64,000 bases of DNA from assembly GCF_002157895.1 (NCBI RefSeq), contig NZ_CP021377.1:124001-188000 (forward strand), written 5' to 3'. Positions 8,689 to 18,164 of the stretch are shown here, piece after piece. The position numbers were made by a program, and so were the translations under genes. Each line of letters begins with the position of its first letter. Position 1 is the stretch's first letter. The notes beneath the pieces were generated by a model. It had not been told where the DNA came from. It searched no databases and saw nothing but the letters and a program-made list of their open reading frames with translations. Source of the stretch: Oceanisphaera profunda (GTDB taxonomy: Bacteria; Pseudomonadota; Gammaproteobacteria; Enterobacterales; Aeromonadaceae).

Positions 8689-9138
8689 GTGTTAACAGCA
8701 GAAACTGCCATGCGTTGGCTTAGCGCCAGCTACATAGAACATTACGTGTGTGAAAACTGTCACGGCATTCATTTATCTGAACTGCAGGAGCTGGAAGGCG
8801 TGTTGGAAAGCCGGCTGTTTGTGGAGCAAGAAGGTGCACTGTTAACCAGCGAAATCGAAATCAGACCCACGGCGCTTTTGGTGCTGGTGGCTGAGTTAGG
8901 CCGTCTCAACATGAATTATCCTAGCCTTAAAGTGTTTGTCGATATCGTAGACGATAATCTGCCGCGCTTAATCGTCGCCGATTACATGCACACCCAAGCA
9001 GGACTCGATGAATCTCAGTTTACTTGGATAGTGCAACAAACGGTGATGGCCACTCAGCAGTTATTGTTTGAGATCGGTGAGCTGGGCTTTTTAATGCACG
9101 ACGAAGAACCCAGTAAGTTGCCCTCGGCGGTGCACTAA
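8689..9138 (+). CDS. ybjN: YbjN domain-containing protein
   Basis: The 149-residue cytosolic protein resembles E. coli YbjN, a small protein of the type III secretion chaperone-like fold linked to motility and stress phenotypes. Shared features are the CxxCxxxH-like CENCHGIHLSEL near the start, a central VRPxAxLxLxAEL-like stretch, DIVDDNLPRLIV, and a C-terminal helix. The start is GTG at 8689 with TAGGAG 5 nt upstream. It stands alone between a Usp gene and a large gene-free stretch. Biochemical function is unknown. Confidence 0.85.
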   Translation: MLTAETAMRWLSASYIEHYVCENCHGIHLSELQELEGVLESRLFVEQEGALLTSEIEIRPTALLVLVAELGRLNMNYPSLKVFVDIVDDNLPRLIVADYMHTQAGLDESQFTWIVQQTVMATQQLLFEIGELGFLMHDEEPSKLPSAVH

Positions 9139-9156
9139 CCCCACTGTGAGTCATAA

Positions 9157-9245
9157 CCAAACGAGCCTAGTCATCGCATCTAGTGAACATGAGCTAGTAA
9201 ACAAAAGCTGATGCATGAGTGCTTATCAAGCACTAGGCTCGTTTG
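9157..9245. repeat. Long stem-loop downstream of ybjN
   Basis: The 14-bp arms CAAACGAGCCTAGT and ACTAGGCTCGTTTG are exact complements separated by about 60 bp. The placement shortly after ybjN allows a terminator role, but there is no following T-run. Confidence 0.7.
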
Positions 9246-9829
9246 AGTAACATATTAAGCGCCAGCGTAGCACCCTCCCCCCACTCAATTTAGCTATCCT
9301 TCCTTTCCGATCTTCCCTGTTCGCCCTCTTTTCCTAAAAAAAGCTAATAATACCATTCTGTAAACTAGCTGATCTGTATTATCACTCTTAGTAAATACAA
9401 CACCTAAAGTCAGGCTGGACGGTATTTTGTAGTCTAGCGCTTCAGCTGCCAGTCCCGTCTCAGCGGGAATGTTTAATAAAGCCTTCTTGCTTTGCAAAAC
9501 CCACAGCTGAAGCGTGGGACTACAAGGGCGGCACTTATCTTTGTGATTCGCTTAAACAGGCCGCTTCTTTACTTAGATTGGTATAAGCAAAACGGCTTAT
9601 TCGCACATACAACACGCTGTGATTGCCCGCAAGTATCGTCTAAGACCAATCTAAGTAAGCGCCGAGCTCAAGCTCAACACCGATCTGCCCTATGCCGTCT
9701 TACCGGGCCCGTCTCGGTATCTGCTTTTGCTTTAAAACCCTCAAACGAGATCCGCGTCAAGATTTCGCGTTAGCTTTACGCCACTCTGCGCTCTGTTGTT
9801 ATGTGTCTTTGTTCCGTCTTGCGAGCGTA

Positions 9830-9881
9830 GCGCGGCAATCCATGCTACAGCGGCGCGGTATATAACCATGGATTGCCGCGT
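9830..9881. repeat. Extragenic palindrome
   Basis: CGCGGCAATCCATG at 9830-9843 is the exact complement of CATGGATTGCCGCG at 9868-9881, with a 24-bp loop. It is one of several such structures in the gene-free region. Confidence 0.7.
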
Positions 9882-10369
9882 CGTTGCACTCCTCGCAACG
9901 ACCAGGTGAGGTGTTGGGCTCTGGCCTTTTGTAGATCCTGAGTTTCGTCAGGGTGACGGCGTAAAGATAAACGCCAGCCCCGTCTTTACTATAAAAATAT
10001 TTTCAGATCTGATTACTATTTTTCTGTGGGTTTCGCGGATTTCGTTGCAAAAGACCTTGATCAGTTAGTTTTACAGACTGGTATAACTTGGCCAATACCG
10101 AGATATATTGATGGCAAAAACTCTCAGTGACCAGTTAATCCTGAGCTAGCCAAATCTTTGTTTAATCTACATTTTTTGTATTCAAGCCGTATAAGGGCTA
10201 TGTTGATGACTGTCGTGGCCGTTGACGAGCTGGCCGCAGTAAACAATCAGAGTTAAGCACGAGCAATGCAGACGCGCTGCACATGCAAATTTTCTTTCTG
10301 GCTACCCGAGTCGCTATCGGTGTTAATAGGCGCTCTTAAAAAATGGGGTGCACACCTGGAGGGTTAAAC

Positions 10370-11008
10370 GTGAATGCAGTTGTAGAACTTGAATTAGATT
10401 TTACCAACATCATAGAAGCGTTAGCAGGGCCTGGCATTGGTATTTTCCCTGACTTTATTGATAGCAATATTGTGGCCAGCTTACGCCACGACTTGCTTAC
10501 CTTGCCTGCGAGCGAGCTCACTCCCGCGGCCATTGGCCGTGAACGACACCAGCAAACCAATGAGCGTGTGCGCAGTGATAAAACCCGCTGGCTGGAAGGC
10601 GACACCCCGATTCAACTTTATTATCTGTCTTTGATGACGCGTTTAAAGCAGGCGTTAAATCGACAATTATTCTTAGGCCTCAAAGATTACGAGTGCCACT
10701 ATGCCCTGTATCAATGCGGTGACTTTTATAAAAAGCATCTGGATGCCTTTCGTGGTCGCGGCAACCGACGCATCACCACAGTGCTTTATCTTAATGAAGA
10801 TTGGCAAGCCACTCAGGGCGGTGAATTATTAGTATACCCAGAGCAAGGCGCGGGCGTGCTGCATCGTATCTTGCCCACCGCCGGCACCTTGGTGTGTTTT
10901 TTATCGGAAAACTTTCCTCATGAAGTACTGCCCGCCCATCGCGATCGCATGAGTATCGCCGGCTGGTTTCGCATTGACGATCCCATAGCACCGACCTTGT
11001 ATTTATAA
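10370..11008 (+). CDS. 2OG-Fe(II) oxygenase, prolyl-4-hydroxylase/SM-20-like
   Basis: A 212-residue protein with the double-stranded beta-helix iron site: HLD (HxD, in YKKHLDAFRGRG), a distal His in FPHEVLPAHRDR and the 2-oxoglutarate-binding Arg in RMSIAGWFR. Proteins of this type hydroxylate protein side chains or small molecules using 2-oxoglutarate and O2; the substrate is not known. GTG at 10370 is chosen as start because GGAGGG lies 6 nt upstream; an ATG at 10343 lacks a site. It precedes the large c-di-GMP gene on the same strand with a 177-bp gap, so it may be a separate unit. Confidence 0.85.
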   Translation: MNAVVELELDFTNIIEALAGPGIGIFPDFIDSNIVASLRHDLLTLPASELTPAAIGRERHQQTNERVRSDKTRWLEGDTPIQLYYLSLMTRLKQALNRQLFLGLKDYECHYALYQCGDFYKKHLDAFRGRGNRRITTVLYLNEDWQATQGGELLVYPEQGAGVLHRILPTAGTLVCFLSENFPHEVLPAHRDRMSIAGWFRIDDPIAPTLYL

Positions 11009-11185
11009 GTAGGATTTAGCAGCGACCATAAAGCATGGCTTTGCCAACTATTTACTGACTATTTGTTCAGGATTTATACAAAGATGAGGCATTTTTAAAA
11101 ACCTTACCATTTGTAGGTCATTTACTTCTGCTTTGGCAGCGCAATATGCTAGGGTGACGCATAAACCAGTTTCGAATGAGTTAGC

Positions 11186-13696
11186 GTGATAGATCTCGAT
11201 CCCAGCGTCTCCGACCTGCCTGTTGAACGTATAATGCACCGCGGTCTGCTTACCTGCAGCCCAAACACGCCTATTTTTGAGGCGGCACAACGTATGGCCC
11301 ATCGCCGCTGCAGCTCCATGCTGATTATGCAAAACGAAACCGCGATTGGCATTTGGACCGAGCACGATAGCTTACGCCTCGACTTTAATGATCCCCCCTC
11401 CTTGCAGCGTCCCATTAGTGAAGTGATGAGCCACCCGGTGAGCAGTGTGTCCTTAAGTGCTCGCGCTTCAGAAGTGGCGCAACGCTTTAACGATGAAGCG
11501 GTGCGCCATTTATTGGTCATCGATAACTTAGGGCGCCCGCAAGGTATAGTGTCGCAAACTGACATAGCGCTGAAACAAGGGCTGGAGTTATATCTGAGCT
11601 TGCGCACCATTGATGAAGTGATGGATAAAGCGCCTTTGGTGTTAGCGGGCAGCTTAACGCTGGGCCAAATAGCACCTTTAATGCTGGCACACCAGCAAGA
11701 TGCCGCCGTGGTGCAGTGCTCAGCTCAGGAATACGGCATTATTACTGAGCGCGACATGGTGCGCTTTGTAGCGCACCACCCCGGTAACACGCCGCTGAGC
11801 GAGCTGGCCAGCCGCCCTTTACTGACCATCTCGCCCCAAGACTCTTTATTGCGCGCACGCGACCTGCTCATTGATAATCAGCTGCGCCATTTAGCGGTAA
11901 AAGATAATGACAGTCATACCATTATTGGCCTGCTGGGTTTTCGCAATATTTTAGAAGGCGCCGACCAGCACCGCGTGCAAGAGTTACGCCACGCCATGCA
12001 GCTGCGCGATCAAACGCTACAGCATCCGCATCTCAATTTACAGCTGGCCGAACGCGTGATTGCCGCCTCATTAGAAGGCGTGATCATTACTGACGCTCAC
12101 GGGCGGATCGAATTTGTAAACCCCGCCTTTACCCATACCACTGGTTATTCACCAGAAGAGGTGATGGGCAAGACCCCGGCAATATTATCTTCAGGGCGCC
12201 ATGATGCCGCCTTTTATAACCGTATGTGGCAAACCCTGAGTCAAGACGGCTATTGGCGCGGCGAAATTTGGAACCGCCGTAAAACGGGCCAGTTGTATCT
12301 GGAGCTGCTCACCATTACCAGCATTCATGATGAAGCCGGTAATGTTACTCATTTTGCCGCCCTGTTTGCCGACATTACTCATATTCGTGAAAACGAAGAC
12401 CAAATTCGCAAGCTCGCGTATTACGATGCTCTCACCCAACTGCCTAATCGCCGCCTGTTAGAAGACAGATTGGAGCACGCAGTGCGTCATGCCCATCGCC
12501 ATCAACAGCGCTTAGCTGTGCTGTTTATCGACCTGGATCATTTTAAACAGGTGAACGATAGCCTCGGTCATGCGGCGGGGGATGAGCTGCTGCTCGAGGT
12601 GTCCAAACGCATGGCGGCGCGGTTGCGCGAAGACGACACCTTAGCGCGCTTAGGCGGCGATGAATTTATTGTGTTGTTACCGGATTTAACCGACGCCGAT
12701 GAAGTGACCGCCATCGCAAGACGGCTGATAGAGGCCGTGGGCCAGCCGGTATTATTGAATAATCAGCAATTTAGGGTCGGCTGCAGCGTAGGCATTAGCC
12801 TGTATCCTGACGATGCCAGCAATGCGCAGCAACTGTTACAGCACGCGGATGCCGCCATGTATCGCGCTAAGCAAGAAGGCCGCAATGCCTACCGCCTCTT
12901 TAGCACCAGCTTGGATGTGCGCGAGCACCGCTGGCTGGCGATGGAAACGGCGCTGCGCAATGCGCTGGACACCGGCCTTGGCTTAAATTTGCATTATCAG
13001 CCTTTGGTCGCACGTGATACAGGGCGCTTAGTCAGCATAGAAGCATTGGCACGCTGGACGGACCCATCGTTTGGCCCAGTTTCACCAGGGGATTTTATAC
13101 CGCTGGCCGAGCGCACCGGCCTTATTCAACCTTTAAGCCAATTGTTAATGCGCACCGTGGCCACCCAGTTACGCAGTTGGCTAGACAGCGGCTTAACGCC
13201 GGTACCGGTGGCCGTCAACTTGTCTGCTCAGCAGTTTTGGCATCAAGATTTAATCGCCGATATCCAAGCCTTATATCAAGAATACCGACTGCCTGCGGGC
13301 TTATTAAGCTTTGAGCTCACCGAAAGCATCTTGCTGGATAAACAACAGCAAGCCATCACCATTTTAAATGCCTTGCGCCAGCTCGGTTGTCAGATTGCCA
13401 TGGACGACTTTGGCACCGGTTACTCGTCGTTAAGCTATCTACACCAATTGCCCATCACTACCTTGAAAATCGATCAAAGTTTTGTGCAACAACTGGGCGA
13501 AAATCAGGGTAGCGAAACTATCTTGGCCGCCATTACCGGTATGGCCCAAGGGTTAAAGCTGAAAGTGGTGGCTGAGGGCGTGGAAACCCAAGCCCAACGG
13601 GAGGCGTTAGCTAAATATCACGTGGATCTGATCCAAGGCTACTTGATCAGCCGACCACTACCGGCGGATACATTGCGCGCGCGCTACCTCGCCTAA
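11186..13696 (+). CDS. CBS-PAS-GGDEF-EAL cyclic-di-GMP signalling protein
   Basis: The 836-residue soluble protein has two tandem CBS pairs (about 10-255), a PAS domain (about 285-400), a GGDEF domain (about 405-565) and an EAL domain (about 580-832). The cyclase motif GGDEF is intact, with an RxxD product-inhibition site (REDD) five residues before it. The phosphodiesterase motifs EALAR, DDFGTGYSS and EGVET are intact. It could therefore make or degrade c-di-GMP, switched by adenosyl ligands at CBS and by a PAS ligand. No membrane segments are seen. The start is GTG at 11186 with only a weak GAG upstream. It ends before a hairpin. Confidence 0.92.
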   Translation: MIDLDPSVSDLPVERIMHRGLLTCSPNTPIFEAAQRMAHRRCSSMLIMQNETAIGIWTEHDSLRLDFNDPPSLQRPISEVMSHPVSSVSLSARASEVAQRFNDEAVRHLLVIDNLGRPQGIVSQTDIALKQGLELYLSLRTIDEVMDKAPLVLAGSLTLGQIAPLMLAHQQDAAVVQCSAQEYGIITERDMVRFVAHHPGNTPLSELASRPLLTISPQDSLLRARDLLIDNQLRHLAVKDNDSHTIIGLLGFRNILEGADQHRVQELRHAMQLRDQTLQHPHLNLQLAERVIAASLEGVIITDAHGRIEFVNPAFTHTTGYSPEEVMGKTPAILSSGRHDAAFYNRMWQTLSQDGYWRGEIWNRRKTGQLYLELLTITSIHDEAGNVTHFAALFADITHIRENEDQIRKLAYYDALTQLPNRRLLEDRLEHAVRHAHRHQQRLAVLFIDLDHFKQVNDSLGHAAGDELLLEVSKRMAARLREDDTLARLGGDEFIVLLPDLTDADEVTAIARRLIEAVGQPVLLNNQQFRVGCSVGISLYPDDASNAQQLLQHADAAMYRAKQEGRNAYRLFSTSLDVREHRWLAMETALRNALDTGLGLNLHYQPLVARDTGRLVSIEALARWTDPSFGPVSPGDFIPLAERTGLIQPLSQLLMRTVATQLRSWLDSGLTPVPVAVNLSAQQFWHQDLIADIQALYQEYRLPAGLLSFELTESILLDKQQQAITILNALRQLGCQIAMDDFGTGYSSLSYLHQLPITTLKIDQSFVQQLGENQGSETILAAITGMAQGLKLKVVAEGVETQAQREALAKYHVDLIQGYLISRPLPADTLRARYLA

Positions 13697-13734
13697 GCAG
13701 CAGCGAGCTAATTGAAAAACCGTTGAGGTAAAAA

Positions 13735-13759
13735 CCCACTCTTGTAGAACAGGAGTGGG
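13735..13759 (+). terminator. Terminator after the CBS-PAS-GGDEF-EAL gene
   Basis: CCCACTC/GAGTGGG stem with an 11-nt loop, followed by GCTTTT, about 40 bp after the stop codon. Confidence 0.7.
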
Positions 13760-13910
13760 GCTTTTAACACACTCGGCTTTATCACGGGCGATGCTCATTT
13801 GGTCCCGACCCCATTCCCCAGTCAATCGGGGCGATAGTGCCCCGACTTTACGTGGCACATAGCCGCTTTATTGTGGTATAGCTTATCGAGCCCCTATCAC
13901 GAAAACAAAC

Positions 13911-14744
13911 TTAGTCAGACTTACTTAAATCCATGGCTTGCTCCGGCGGAATACGCGCAAAGCTGACGGGAAGTTGGCGTAGGCTATCTTTACCGCGTAC
14001 TGTGAGGTCGGACATAAATTTAAACTGCTGCCTGGGGTCCATGGGGTAGGCTTTAATTCGATAATGAGTGCCCCAAGGTTGTTCTGCGGCGAGTACCAAT
14101 ACCGGCTTAGTCAACTTAAGATAAGGGCTAGACAGGGCTACGTCTTCCAATACTTGGCACACCTCACTGGCGTTATGATCCGGCGCTAAATAAAAGTTCA
14201 CCACACACATTAAGCTGGCACCACCATTATTGGCATTGTGAATAAGACCATCCCAGAGTTTAAGGTGCGGCACAAAAATAACCGTGTCGTTGGGCGTAAC
14301 AATCTCTACTACCCGCATGCCAATGCGTTTTACTTCTCCGTACTGGCCCTCTACCTCAATCCAATCCCCGGGCCGATACGGCATTTCATAAGCGGCAACA
14401 ATGCCGGCAATAATGCTACTGACGTAGTCTTTAAGGGCAAAACCAATCGCCAATCCGGTGACACTTAATATCGCTATGGTGTTCTTTACGGTCAGCTCAA
14501 TAAACATCGGCACCAACCACAAGATGGCGACGGCAATAACGAGGATTCGAATAGTGGGCACCAGAGCCAGCACCCATAAACGGCGTTTACTGTGCAGTCT
14601 ATTCGCTAACCAAGGCAGTGTTTTTTGTGAGAGCCACACCAGTAAGATGGCCGCTAGCACCACCAAGGCGGCTTCAATTAATACGGCGGAGGTGATGTCT
14701 CTAAATAAGTCCATAAATCGTTTTGGGTTCATATTCACCACCAT
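13911..14744 (-). CDS. MscS-family mechanosensitive ion channel
   Basis: A 277-residue inner-membrane protein of the small-conductance mechanosensitive channel family, which opens on osmotic downshock to release solutes. Three hydrophobic segments precede the pore helix region (TGLAIGFALKDYVSSIIAGI), then the beta-domain (YRPGDWIEVEGQYGEVKRIG) and a C-terminal cytosolic vestibule. Its ATG overlaps the stop codon of the upstream ATPase-like gene (TAATG), so translation is probably coupled. The pairing suggests that the upstream protein modulates or shares regulation with the channel. Confidence 0.9.
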   Translation of the reverse strand: MVVNMNPKRFMDLFRDITSAVLIEAALVVLAAILLVWLSQKTLPWLANRLHSKRRLWVLALVPTIRILVIAVAILWLVPMFIELTVKNTIAILSVTGLAIGFALKDYVSSIIAGIVAAYEMPYRPGDWIEVEGQYGEVKRIGMRVVEIVTPNDTVIFVPHLKLWDGLIHNANNGGASLMCVVNFYLAPDHNASEVCQVLEDVALSSPYLKLTKPVLVLAAEQPWGTHYRIKAYPMDPRQQFKFMSDLTVRGKDSLRQLPVSFARIPPEQAMDLSKSD

Positions 14745-15843
14745 TAAAAGTCGTCCAGTAAATAATCTCGCCCGCCCAAAAACTCACGTACCGTTAAATA
14801 GGCCAGCGCCGTTATTCGCCAGGGTGTTTCATTGCTATCACCCTCTGCAACACTTTCACTAACCGCATTACATTTAGCATCACTTGCTGCGTCGCCCTTA
14901 GCTCCATTGTTTGCTCCACTCTCTACGTCGGCATAAATAATGCCCCTTTGACTCAAGCTCAGCAGTTGCACTTTCAGCTCATCCAGCGCCACATTCGATA
15001 ACACCTCTGCCAGCTGAGTCAAACTTAAGCCCCGGTGTAATAGCAGCGCATACAAGATAAAGCCCGTAGCGTCGTTGGCCGTAACCGGCAGCACAGGTAA
15101 CGACTGCTGATCCACATACTTACCGCGCCATAACGCCCAAGCTAGACCAAGGTTGCCTCTGGCTTCACCGGCCAAGCGCTCTAGTTGATGGTCTTTTCCC
15201 TTAATACCCAGTTGGCGTAATAAGTCTAGTGTGGCAGGCGCCAGACAGTGACTGCTGGGCAAGTTTTGCGGCCAATCGCGACTTAAAAATGCAAATGCCC
15301 AGCTGTCACACACGATTAAACCCACGCCAAATTCCCCGCCAATACTCGTGGTAGCCAAGTTTGAATAAAGCGTAAGCCCGCGGCAGTGCGCAAAAAATAG
15401 CAAGCCAAATCATCGATTAACCAGGCTTGAGTGTGAATCTGCCCTTTTACCATGGGCTGCTGTAACCACCAATCATCCACGGCCACCTGTGCTATTTGCT
15501 CTTCCGTTGGCGGAATCAACAAGGCGCGCCCTTGTTGCCATCCCCATGTGCGCGCCATGGCTGCCGTGCCACTAAAGGGCGGATCCAGCAAAAAGCACAC
15601 CCCCTGCTGCGCGCAGTCCACCTCGGACAAATACCCCGCTAACGCAGCTTGCGCCGCCGATGCGGTAAAGTCAGGTGGATCTGGCTCAGACTGTTCTTCA
15701 TTAATCGCCAAGTCTGCAGATTTTACGACACCTAAAGTACGTAACAATCGGCGCCACTGCTGCTTCAAGCGCATCACAGTAGGCGGCGTTGGGCATTCAT
15801 ACTCTTGGGCAGGGATCAGTTGCCAGTGGCTTTTCTCAGTCAT
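14744..15843 (-). pseudogene. ATPase-like hypothetical gene, broken by one frameshift as read
   Basis: Two overlapping reading frames appear to be one gene of about 366 codons. The first half (15843 to 15316) begins MTEKSHWQLIPA with GGAG upstream and carries LLDPPFSGTAAMARTWGW and LIDDLACYFLR. The second half continues as GVGLIVCDSWAFAFLSRDWP and ends in PLAYLTVREFLGG-like sequence (here ITALAYLTVREFLGGRDYLLDDF, of which the first residues are typical). A +1 base in the C-run at 15334-15337 would join them as ...LAGEFGVGLIV. The pattern recalls NTPase-like proteins beside MscS genes, from memory only; no Walker A is visible. It overlaps mscS by TAATG. Confidence 0.6.
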
Positions 15844-16007
15844 GCTAGCTCCGGTGCCATCTTGATGAATGGAAGTGTGCTTAGAGACATAAATATGGAA
15901 CAGTGCGCCTCGCTGAATATTGGCCATAACCAAAAGCCTATTTTAGTGCAGCTAGGCCTTAGCTTATCTACTGCACACTTAGCTGCTCATAAAACTGCTC
16001 TCTTCAC

Positions 16008-16382
16008 TCAAATGAATCTTAAGAATAACGCAACCGCGACCAGATGCGCGATTATGGTCAACCAAAGCAGCGTTTTAAAAGGTTGTTTTTGCGTTTTGTG
16101 GCGCAGTTTAGCTTGAGCCAACAGTGCACCCGGCCAACCGCCAAGCAAAGCCAACCAGTGTAAGGTTTGCTCAGGTGTACGCCTCAGATCAAGGCGTGCC
16201 GCTCGTTTGTCTTTGGCATAGAGGCCATAGCTCAGCGCACTTAACAGTAATACTCCGCTTAAATAACTGGCCGCAAAGCCAAAAAAATGTGCACTAAAAT
16301 AGCCAAGCGGTAACCAAGCCAGCGCCGTGACTAGCACCACCGCTAATAGATAAAGCAGCGCAAAGTACTGGGTTGCTTTCAT
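16008..16382 (-). CDS. DUF1294 family membrane protein
   Basis: The 124-residue protein has about four hydrophobic helices and the DUF1294 core (YAKDKRAARLDLRRTPEQTL, then LLGGWPGALLAQ and RHKTQK). In many bacteria this domain follows an N-terminal cold-shock domain; here the cold-shock part is absent. Function is unknown. It lies downstream of the TraF-like gene but is separated from it by a strong terminator, so it probably has its own promoter or is reached by read-through. Confidence 0.85.
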   Translation of the reverse strand: MKATQYFALLYLLAVVLVTALAWLPLGYFSAHFFGFAASYLSGVLLLSALSYGLYAKDKRAARLDLRRTPEQTLHWLALLGGWPGALLAQAKLRHKTQKQPFKTLLWLTIIAHLVAVALFLRFI

Positions 16383-16446
16383 AAAGAAATCCTTAGTTTT
16401 CGCGCTATTATTTAAGCGCCGTTATTTAAAGTAGATATAAGCAAAA

Positions 16447-16478
16447 AAGCCTCATCGCAGTTCACTGCGATGAGGCTT
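16447..16478 (-). terminator. Strong terminator after the TraF-like gene
   Basis: A perfect 14-bp stem AAGCCTCATCGCAG/CTGCGATGAGGCTT with a 4-nt loop. Read on the minus strand it is followed by TTTTTT. It lies 24 bp after the TraF-like stop. Confidence 0.92.
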
Positions 16479-16501
16479 ATATTCGAACCTATAAACCTAA
16501 A

Positions 16502-17719
16502 TTAGAAGGTATAGCTCATGGTCACGGCTGCGCCCACCGCTTCATCAGAGCCCATAAATCCCGCTAAATCTAAATGTACCACCTTAAACGGCGATAAACC
16601 TAAACCGGCAGTCACCATATTAGGCATGTCACCTTTAATATCGGCACGATAGCCGGCACGCAATTGCGCCCAACCCCAAGCACTAAGCTCTGCACCCACG
16701 CCCGCATACTGTGAAGATTGCATGTGGCTAAAACCTTTAGTCTCGGTTAAGTCTATATCCGCACCTAAGGTCACGATATCACCACGATAAGCCACACCTG
16801 TGGTTACCAAAGGCGCAATTTGATAAGTGTATTTTTTACCTTCAACTTCTTTAGTTTCAATATCACGGGAAATGATGTTACGCGCACTTAAACCAAAAGT
16901 CAGCTGGCTATAATCAACGGCAATGCCTAAATCGGCGTTAAAGCCGGTTTCGCTGTCACGGTAGCGGCTATCATCAATGTCATCGGTCTCAAAGTTATCA
17001 ACACTGGTGCGATAGTTAAAGGTATCTACTTTTTGCAGTTTTGGCGTCACACCAAAATGTACTGGCAGGCCTTGAATCTCGACGATTTTCGCTACCGCCA
17101 AACCATAGTCTTGAACTAAGGCAGCCACAGCGCGTGCTTCTGATTGCAATTCAAGCTCATACCCATCAGGAAGGAGCTCCGGATTGTTGGCTATAGTCTC
17201 TAGCAAAATAAAATCTGAATCCGCCACATGGCTAGAAATAGCCACAGTACCATAACCATTAGCAAACAAGCTGGCCGATCCCCAACGCGTCGGCAGGGTC
17301 GCTACTATATTTACGCCGATATTAGCGTCCACATACTTACCATCTATAGCGCGTAATTCTTTTTCTAATTCGTCAGCATTATCCGCAATTGCTGAATTGT
17401 CTTCACGTTTTATTGCTTCGTCAAAACGATCATAGGTATCAGATAAATCATCGATACCATCAATCAGGTTGTCTTTATCGCTACCCTGAATACCAATACT
17501 CGGTAATACCAGTGAAAAATCATCGGTCACTTTATCATCTTTTGCGACTAAGGCCGGATTTACTAACGCTGCGACGCCATAATGAGAGCTGGCTACACCT
17601 ACACCACCCATGGCGTTATTACGTGCGTCAAAATAGGTACTAGTAGCAAAAGCAGAGGAGCTAACAGCCAAAGAGCCTAAAGCTAAGCCAACAGAAAGTG
17701 CGAGTTTATTTTTCAACAT
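16502..17719 (-). CDS. TraF-like outer-membrane beta-barrel protein
   Basis: The 405-residue protein starts with a signal peptide (MLKNKLALSVGLALGSLAVS, cleavage near SAFA-TS) and continues STYFDARNNAMGGVGVASSHYGVAALVNPAL, typical of the conjugal-transfer TraF_2/FadL-like barrel family. The remaining sequence is rich in alternating beta strands and ends in a C-terminal aromatic (YTF), a barrel assembly signal. Despite the family name there are no conjugation genes nearby. The function is likely envelope-related but unproven. It is monocistronic with a strong terminator. Confidence 0.8.
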   Translation of the reverse strand: MLKNKLALSVGLALGSLAVSSSAFATSTYFDARNNAMGGVGVASSHYGVAALVNPALVAKDDKVTDDFSLVLPSIGIQGSDKDNLIDGIDDLSDTYDRFDEAIKREDNSAIADNADELEKELRAIDGKYVDANIGVNIVATLPTRWGSASLFANGYGTVAISSHVADSDFILLETIANNPELLPDGYELELQSEARAVAALVQDYGLAVAKIVEIQGLPVHFGVTPKLQKVDTFNYRTSVDNFETDDIDDSRYRDSETGFNADLGIAVDYSQLTFGLSARNIISRDIETKEVEGKKYTYQIAPLVTTGVAYRGDIVTLGADIDLTETKGFSHMQSSQYAGVGAELSAWGWAQLRAGYRADIKGDMPNMVTAGLGLSPFKVVHLDLAGFMGSDEAVGAAVTMSYTF

Positions 17720-17919
17720 GCGGTTTTATTTACCTTGGTCAGAATATGTCGCAGGATAATACCACCAATAAAGTTATTTAAAAAATAAATAGCCCAATAA
17801 ATACAGCAAGACCTTGCTGTATTTATTACTTCACTTCGCGGAACAAATGAGTTATGTAAATAAAATATTAGATCGAGTGTTTTAGTGTGGTGTGGGGATA
17901 AAGTATTAAGGACGAATTT

Positions 17920-18111
17920 TTAATCTGCGTGCTCGCAATGTTTACAGGCTAATAAACAGCCCAGCATGGCGGTGCGCCCTGCTTGCGTTATCACCCAAGG
18001 TCGATTAATAAAAGGCGGCTGATGACGTACATGCTGATGGTGGCCGCATTTTAGCTCGGCCACCCAGTGTTGCTCGTCATCTTGTTGAAAACCCACTATC
18101 GCTTGTTTCAT
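17920..18111 (-). CDS. DUF3565 small protein
   Basis: A 63-residue protein beginning MKQAIVGFQQDDEQHWVAEL, with CGHHQHVRHQPPF, RPWV and a C-terminal CKHCEH. The Cys/His pattern suggests a metal site. The start at 18111 fits the family and has AGGCGG upstream; an in-frame ATG at 18159 would add 16 residues. Function is unknown. It is 53 bp downstream of the DUF3087 gene in the same direction. Confidence 0.75.
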   Translation of the reverse strand: MKQAIVGFQQDDEQHWVAELKCGHHQHVRHQPPFINRPWVITQAGRTAMLGCLLACKHCEHAD

Positions 18112-18164
18112 CAGCCGCCTATTTAAATATGTACGTTGTGCCGCAAACAGTTTATCCATTGCGC

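Larger units (their letters stand above)
9139..10369. other. 1.2-kb gene-free stretch with several long inverted repeats
   Basis: No gene is supported. Four inverted pairs are visible: CAAACGAGCCTAGT at 9157 against 9232-9245; GTAGTC plus GCTTCAGCTG near 9428-9447 against CAGCTGAAGC plus GACTAC near 9504-9524; TTACTTAGATTGGT near 9571 against ACCAATCTAAGTAA near 9645; CGCGGCAATCCATG near 9830 against CATGGATTGCCGCG near 9868. Around 10020-10053 a TTTCGCGGATTTCGTTGCAAAA tract (its core is 20 nt or fewer per unit) resembles tracts at 4689-4722 and 19716-19736. It looks like stacked extragenic palindromic elements. Confidence 0.65.

Noticed and set aside
9492-9773. 93-codon open frame in the gene desert
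   Set aside because: It crosses two inverted repeats, has no ribosome site and an arbitrary composition.
16502-17719. TraF-like gene as sign of a conjugative element
   Set aside because: No relaxase, type IV secretion or pilus gene is nearby. The family name covers chromosomal barrels.
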